From assembly GCF_028583425.1 (NCBI RefSeq), contig NC_072805.1, forward strand, positions 10,126,501 to 10,190,500: DNA of 64,000 nucleotides, in the 5' to 3' direction. Below the pieces are notes generated by a model. The model did not search any database, was not told where the DNA came from, and saw nothing but the letters and a program-made list of their open reading frames with translations. This DNA comes from Eublepharis macularius (Eukaryota; Chordata; Lepidosauria; Squamata; Eublepharidae). The stretch's first letter is position 1. Each line of letters begins with the position of its first letter. Of the stretch, positions 59,484 to 64,000 are shown in pieces. Both the position numbers and the translations under genes were made by a program.

Positions 59484-61392
59484 CATTTTGCTTTTAAAAT
59501 CTTCAAGGCCATCCCTAATAAATGAAATCTCGTGGGATCTCCCATTCTTCTCTTACCATCGCCAGCTACAGCAGTCCCTTACTTTTACAAATCTCTTTTA
59601 AATTAATTTATTATTATTAATTTATTTTAAATAATTTATTAATAATTAATTAATAATAATATCAGTAGATAACTTAGTAGCAAGAAACAGATAAGAACTA
59701 CCAATTCAGCATTAAACTTGGGTCTAGTCATGAAGTAATAAATAAATTTAATAACACTGGTGTCTGAGAAGGTAGTTCGACACTCGGGGCCTTTCTCTAG
59801 TCGCCATCCACCAAACCTGAAGGCACTTGTCATAGGCCCTTGGAATCAAAATTGGACCCATTCATATAGGAGGAAGTGGGCCTTCCAGTATTTTTTCCCA
59901 AAGACATCTAAGGATGAGGCCACATTTTAAAAAACTGGCTCAATTAAAATATCCATGTTTCATTTCTGCTTCTCCCTCGTGAGAAACGAAGCTGTGAATC
60001 TTTATTTTTGTCCCATTTTATGCTTGCTCTTGACAAATTTTTCCTTTAAAATGTGCACATGTTCTTTGGGTGTCAATAGTGTACAAATTGCATGTATGTA
60101 AAAAGGCTATATAAGAAGCAAAATAATTAGTAAAGACATCAGTGTGAGGCAGACTGAAACTGTTGACAGTTAACAACATTCAGAATCTAGAAGAATTGAC
60201 TATGACCATATCAATCCTTATTTTAAAGATTAACTTTGCTCCCAAATGCTTATTCATTTATACCCTGCATTTCTCCCCCAAGGAGACCCAAAGTGGCTTT
60301 TATCTAGGTTGGCCAGGTCCCTGGGGGCTTGAAAGTGGGGGATGAGGGGGGGGGTTGCAGGGGAGGAGTCATATGGGGAATATTTACCTCACGCACATGT
60401 GCACTCTGGAGCACCCCGTGTCGCACCAGGAATTTTTTAAAAAATTAAATTTTCATTTATTAGTGCAAAACAAAAGAAACATACACACACACATACCCGT
60501 GGTAGCAATAAAACAAAAACACTGTTGACAAATCTATGTATATGTTTCTATAAAAGTTTTCCAGATGTCTAAATATGTCCACATGCAACTGCTGTCTATA
60601 TGCAATATATTTAAATGTTGATACATTTATAAGGTCCTCAATCCAATGAATTACAGGAAACAGAGAGAAACATTTACTTTAGCAACTGTGAAGGGATGGA
60701 GGGTCCATTTTCATTGACCATCAGTTAAGTTCCAAGAGACAGGCAAATAGTTTAAAAGAACATTAACATCCTCAAAAATAAATGAGTATTCTAATACAAA
60801 ATTATATATGGTTAATGACTTCCTCCCAAAAGGGCTGAATAACTGGACATGTCATGTCATGGCAGTAAATTACACTGCCAATAATTAGAGACTCTACTTA
60901 ACCCTTTAGTGAAAAGGTGCTGTGGTGTCCAGTGTACCCTAAACAATTTTTTGCTGAATAAGTCTCAGCTTTAGATACATAGCAGCAACCGTTAGAAGGC
61001 TTAAAGCCTTATCCTATTGCTATGGCAAAATTGGACACTCTAGCTCACTATTTCATTCATATCTGAGACTGTGTGTATCATATTTATTGACCAATATCAA
61101 ATACTTGTAGACAAATAACGTAGGTTTCATTTTCTGAGTTGATTCAATAAGAGTTTCCAAAAGTGGGGGAGATTTTGAAGCACTCAAATCTGCTAAGCCA
61201 TATTTGAACATCAACAAATGTTGCAATTGTAAATATCGCCTTTCAGCAGAAGTTGGCAAATCTATACCTCAGCTGGTGCGACATGGAAGTAATGGGTTGG
61301 GCCAGGGACTGACAGTAAAAATCGGCCCCAAACACTAAATTGGACACGATCCCCTGCCCACCAGAGGACTGGTAAGTGTACTTATGTCGGTC
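59484..61392. other. Intergenic, AT-rich
   Basis: TTAATTTATTATTATT-type low-complexity DNA at 59598-59665, a SINE tail fragment at 60245, otherwise not recognised. Confidence 0.5.
60245..60303 (-). repeat. Family 2 SINE tail fragment
   Basis: TTTATACCCTGCATTTCTCC ...GGAGACCCAAAGTGGCTT only. Confidence 0.65.
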
Positions 61393-61543
61393 TCTGTCCT
61401 CCATTTTACCTTTAGTTGCCTCTGTGTGATGTACGTTAGGCTGAGAGTTTGTGATTGGCCTAACGTCACCCAGCAAGAGTGGGGATTCCAACCCGGGTCT
61501 CCCAGAACCTAGTCCAGCACCCTAACCACAACGCCAGCTGTGG
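61393..61543 (-). mobile_element. tRNA-derived SINE (family 2), tail lost
   Basis: Reverse complement with CCTCCATTTTACC, CACCCAGCAAGAGTGGGGAT, CCAACCCGGGTCTCCCAGAA and ACAACGCCAGCTG. Confidence 0.8.
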
Positions 61544-62095
61544 TGTTGGGTTCATAATGCAGATTTTCACTGCTGTTCACAGCACTCATTTTTATTTTGT
61601 GTCAGACATCCTTGCCTTGAAATTCTTAACTGTGTTTGGAATTGGAGAGTTGTCTTTTGAATAGATGTCCTAATTTTACATGTGTTCTTGGCATTCAATG
61701 TACCAGGTAGCCAAGGTGGGCAGCCCCTGTTGGCACATGCTCAGAACTGGATTACATCAAAACTTCCTTCAGTCTGCACTGGGCACTGCCTGTTTTTCCT
61801 GACTGGCCTGAGATTTTTAAAACGGCACTTTAATTAACAGAACAAGTGTATGACGTCATCTGTAGTGTAGCAATTTGAGCCTCATCAGGGCTGTATTGTA
61901 TGGCTGCTAAGATGGTTGCCACCTGCTAAATTGTGAGGATGCGCATGCACAAAACGTTGAGCCAATTTAGAACTCTCCTAAAAATCATCTCTTGATCATA
62001 CTCAGAAGACATTTGTAATTAGAGTCCCAGATACAATTTTACTCTAGGGAGGATATGCCCATCACTAGTTAAAACTAGCACTTGGAAATTTTTTA

Positions 62096-62323
62096 AAAAA
62101 ATTATTTATACCCCGCCTTTCTCCTGAATGGGGACCCAAAACAGCTTACATCATTCTCCTTTCCTGCATTGTATTCTTCCTAAAACCCTGTGAGGTAGGT
62201 GAGGCTGAGAGGGTGTAAGTGGCCCAAAGCCACCCAGCAAGATTCCATGGTAAAGGAGGATTCGAACCTGTGTCTCCAAGATTCTAGCCTGACACTCTAA
62301 CAACCACAGCATGCCGGCTCTCA
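62096..62323 (-). mobile_element. tRNA-derived SINE (family 2)
   Basis: Reverse complement: TTATACCCCGCCTTTCTCC at the tail end, CACCCAGCAAGATTCCATGG, GGATTCGAACC B box, CATGCCGGCTCTC head end. Nearly full length. Confidence 0.88.
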
Positions 62324-63302
62324 TGTGCCCAGAAACAAAGTGGAAGCCAGTGCAGATCTTTTAAAACCAATTTGATTATCAATTTAGAATTGATTTTGTG
62401 TGTGTGTGTGTGTTTGTAGTTCAGGGTGACTCTGTTTGTTCTCTGTTATTATATATTTAATGCCTGTAGACTGTCGTATGCTTTCACTTTGGGTTGGGCA
62501 CCCACAACCCATACTCTTTATTTCAAGCTTTGTTGAGTTCAGAACCAAAAAGCAATTGCTACAATCAAAATAAGTAAGGATAACACAAAATGTAGTGGTG
62601 GGATGTTATGAATTGACTGTCAAAAATGTATTAGATAAATTCATGAAATTAGATAGTTTTATCATTGGATAGCTGTAACTTATGATAACTTAAAAGAACC
62701 CTGATCAAAGACCTTGTGCTGTGGAATACACAGGGGCATTGGGCTGGCTGCTCTTGGAAACAGAATCGCTGGATCTTGGTCTAATCCAGCCATGCTGTTA
62801 ATAAAAAAAACTCTTTCAGCCGATGCATTCATTGAAAAATGTGTGTAGGGACCTAGCTGGATCAAGTTTACAGGTTCTTTGTGTCATGTAAATGGCTTAA
62901 GTTCTATGGTTCAATGTATATATATATATTCCAGTTGAATGGGTAACAGTTCGAGCAATTAGTCTCATACAGTAATTATTGTCTCCAACAGTCGCTATGT
63001 GATCTGCACAAAATTAGATCAGTTACCAGAATTTTGGCAGATGCATTGTTAGGATAATGTGCCCTTCTAACAGCCTGACCTGACCTGACCTGCATTGTAG
63101 TATAACACAACAGGTCCTGTGGAAACTTCTAATACAGATTTAGTGATTAATATCCCCAGTCTATTTTCAGTGGATATAGCTGTCCAGGTTAAATTCCCAG
63201 ATTAGCTAAAAAAGAATGTTGTTCCAGCTCTATTGGTCGTGGGCTAATATGGAATAGCTGAAGTTTGGTCTTGGAAAGAGCAAGGAAGCACTGTCTAGGA
63301 AG
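62324..63302. other. Intergenic, no gene seen
   Basis: Contains a (TG)n run near 62397-62413, a (TA)n run near 62917-62929 and four tandem CTGAC units near 63075-63093. Confidence 0.55.
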
Positions 63303-63484
63303 GGCCGTTTTCACACTGCTTACTAGCCACAGAACATGACACTGAGCTCCTGGAACTACAGCTTCTTCCTGGCGCGATTTCGCATGAGAACTACCGTTCT
63401 TATGCGAAATTGCGCCAGGAAGATGCTGTCATTCCAGGAGCTCAGTGTGATGTTCTATGTCCGCTAAGCAGTCTGAAATCGGCC
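63303..63484. mobile_element. Foldback element (GGCCGTTTTCACACTGCTTA termini)
   Basis: Arms of about 85 bases including GAGCTCCTGGAA and TTTCGCATGAGAAC with complements; loop near 63400. No target duplication evident. Confidence 0.82.
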
Positions 63485-64000
63485 ATGGACTTCTCATGAT
63501 GCTGTGAGTCTTTAGATTATAACTTACAACTTTTTTACTCCAGGCCATGTGCAGTGATTGTAATGGGAGTATTCCATTATTGTAGCCAGAAATTTTATGG
63601 CTTGGGAGCCTGAAACAGAAGAAAGTCTAATTTGCTAAAATTTACTTAATTTAAATTTAAATTGAATTGGGTTTTGAGTCTCAAGTGCTCAACTAGGACC
63701 CTAGAATCTTAGAAGACTATAGACAATAGAGAAGTTATTATAGGTTTAATCCAACCAACCTTTCTGCTAGTGAAAAAGGAAGAAAGGGCCTCTTGGATCC
63801 ACCAAAAAGCTTATGTTGGGGGATCCTGGGATCTGCATGGACAAAACCCCACATAGAATGGGGGCTGTAGTAAGGAGTGTAACTGGTTGAGATCGAGTGA
63901 AAGAGCTGGCTGGATCCACCCCTATGAAGGATCCCTATGAAGGATCATCTGACTAGACCACCTTTGCATTGTGTAGACATAAAACCACAACTGCATTTGT

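Overview
This is a vertebrate nuclear window, almost certainly from a squamate reptile. It holds one conventional protein-coding gene in a large field of transposable elements. The gene is an intact single-coding-exon Shaker-type potassium channel at 47775-49256 (+). It reads as KCNA1 (Kv1.1), 493 residues, with the typical MTVM start, the TVGYGD filter, the PVP gate and the C-terminal TDV. The squamate call rests on the mixture of repeats: BovB/RTE LINE fragments, 5S-rRNA-derived SINEs with a BovB-like tail, tRNA-derived SINEs with L2-like tails, and L2, CR1, L1, R4-like, Penelope-like and hAT copies together. The species cannot be named from this; a gecko-like lizard is only a guess.

Layout. 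1-11.6 kb: intergenic DNA with SINEs, CR1, L2, BovB and R4 fragments, two palindromic foldback elements and two neighbouring 5S-derived SINEs. 11.6-17.8 kb: a nested insertion. A full-length L1-type LINE (11659-17493, ORF1 intact, ORF2 broken) sits inside an older dispersed element that carries a hammerhead-like motif, and both insertions still show target-site duplications (16 and 14 bp). 18.9-22.1 kb: a nearly complete but frameshifted L2-type LINE. 22-34.8 kb: mostly unique-looking intergenic DNA with SINEs, foldbacks and short tandem repeats. 34.8-44.3 kb: a dense repeat cluster, including a Penelope-like 3' end with a 12-bp duplication, an R4-like LINE on the minus strand, a SINE inside a SINE, and hAT-type miniature elements. 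45.2-46.85 kb: a strong CpG island that probably holds the KCNA1 promoter and a non-coding first exon ending in a CAG|GTAAGC donor at 46487/46488, with a matching acceptor at 47098. 47.1-49.3 kb: KCNA1 5' leader with several upstream ORFs, then the coding sequence. 49.3 kb onward: AT-rich 3' UTR, a 366-bp pyrimidine tract, further intergenic DNA, a 781-bp near-palindrome, a BovB fragment, another hAT miniature element and SINE copies.

No tRNA or rRNA gene, CRISPR array or second host protein gene could be supported. Most open reading frames in the window are chance frames, GC-rich shadows of the CpG island, or transposon remains. The most interesting material is (i) the hammerhead-like ribozyme motifs carried by dispersed Penelope-like/foldback elements, (ii) the datable nested-insertion series, and (iii) the KCNA1 regulatory features: the conserved editing codon, the uORF-rich leader and the long polypyrimidine tract in the 3' UTR.
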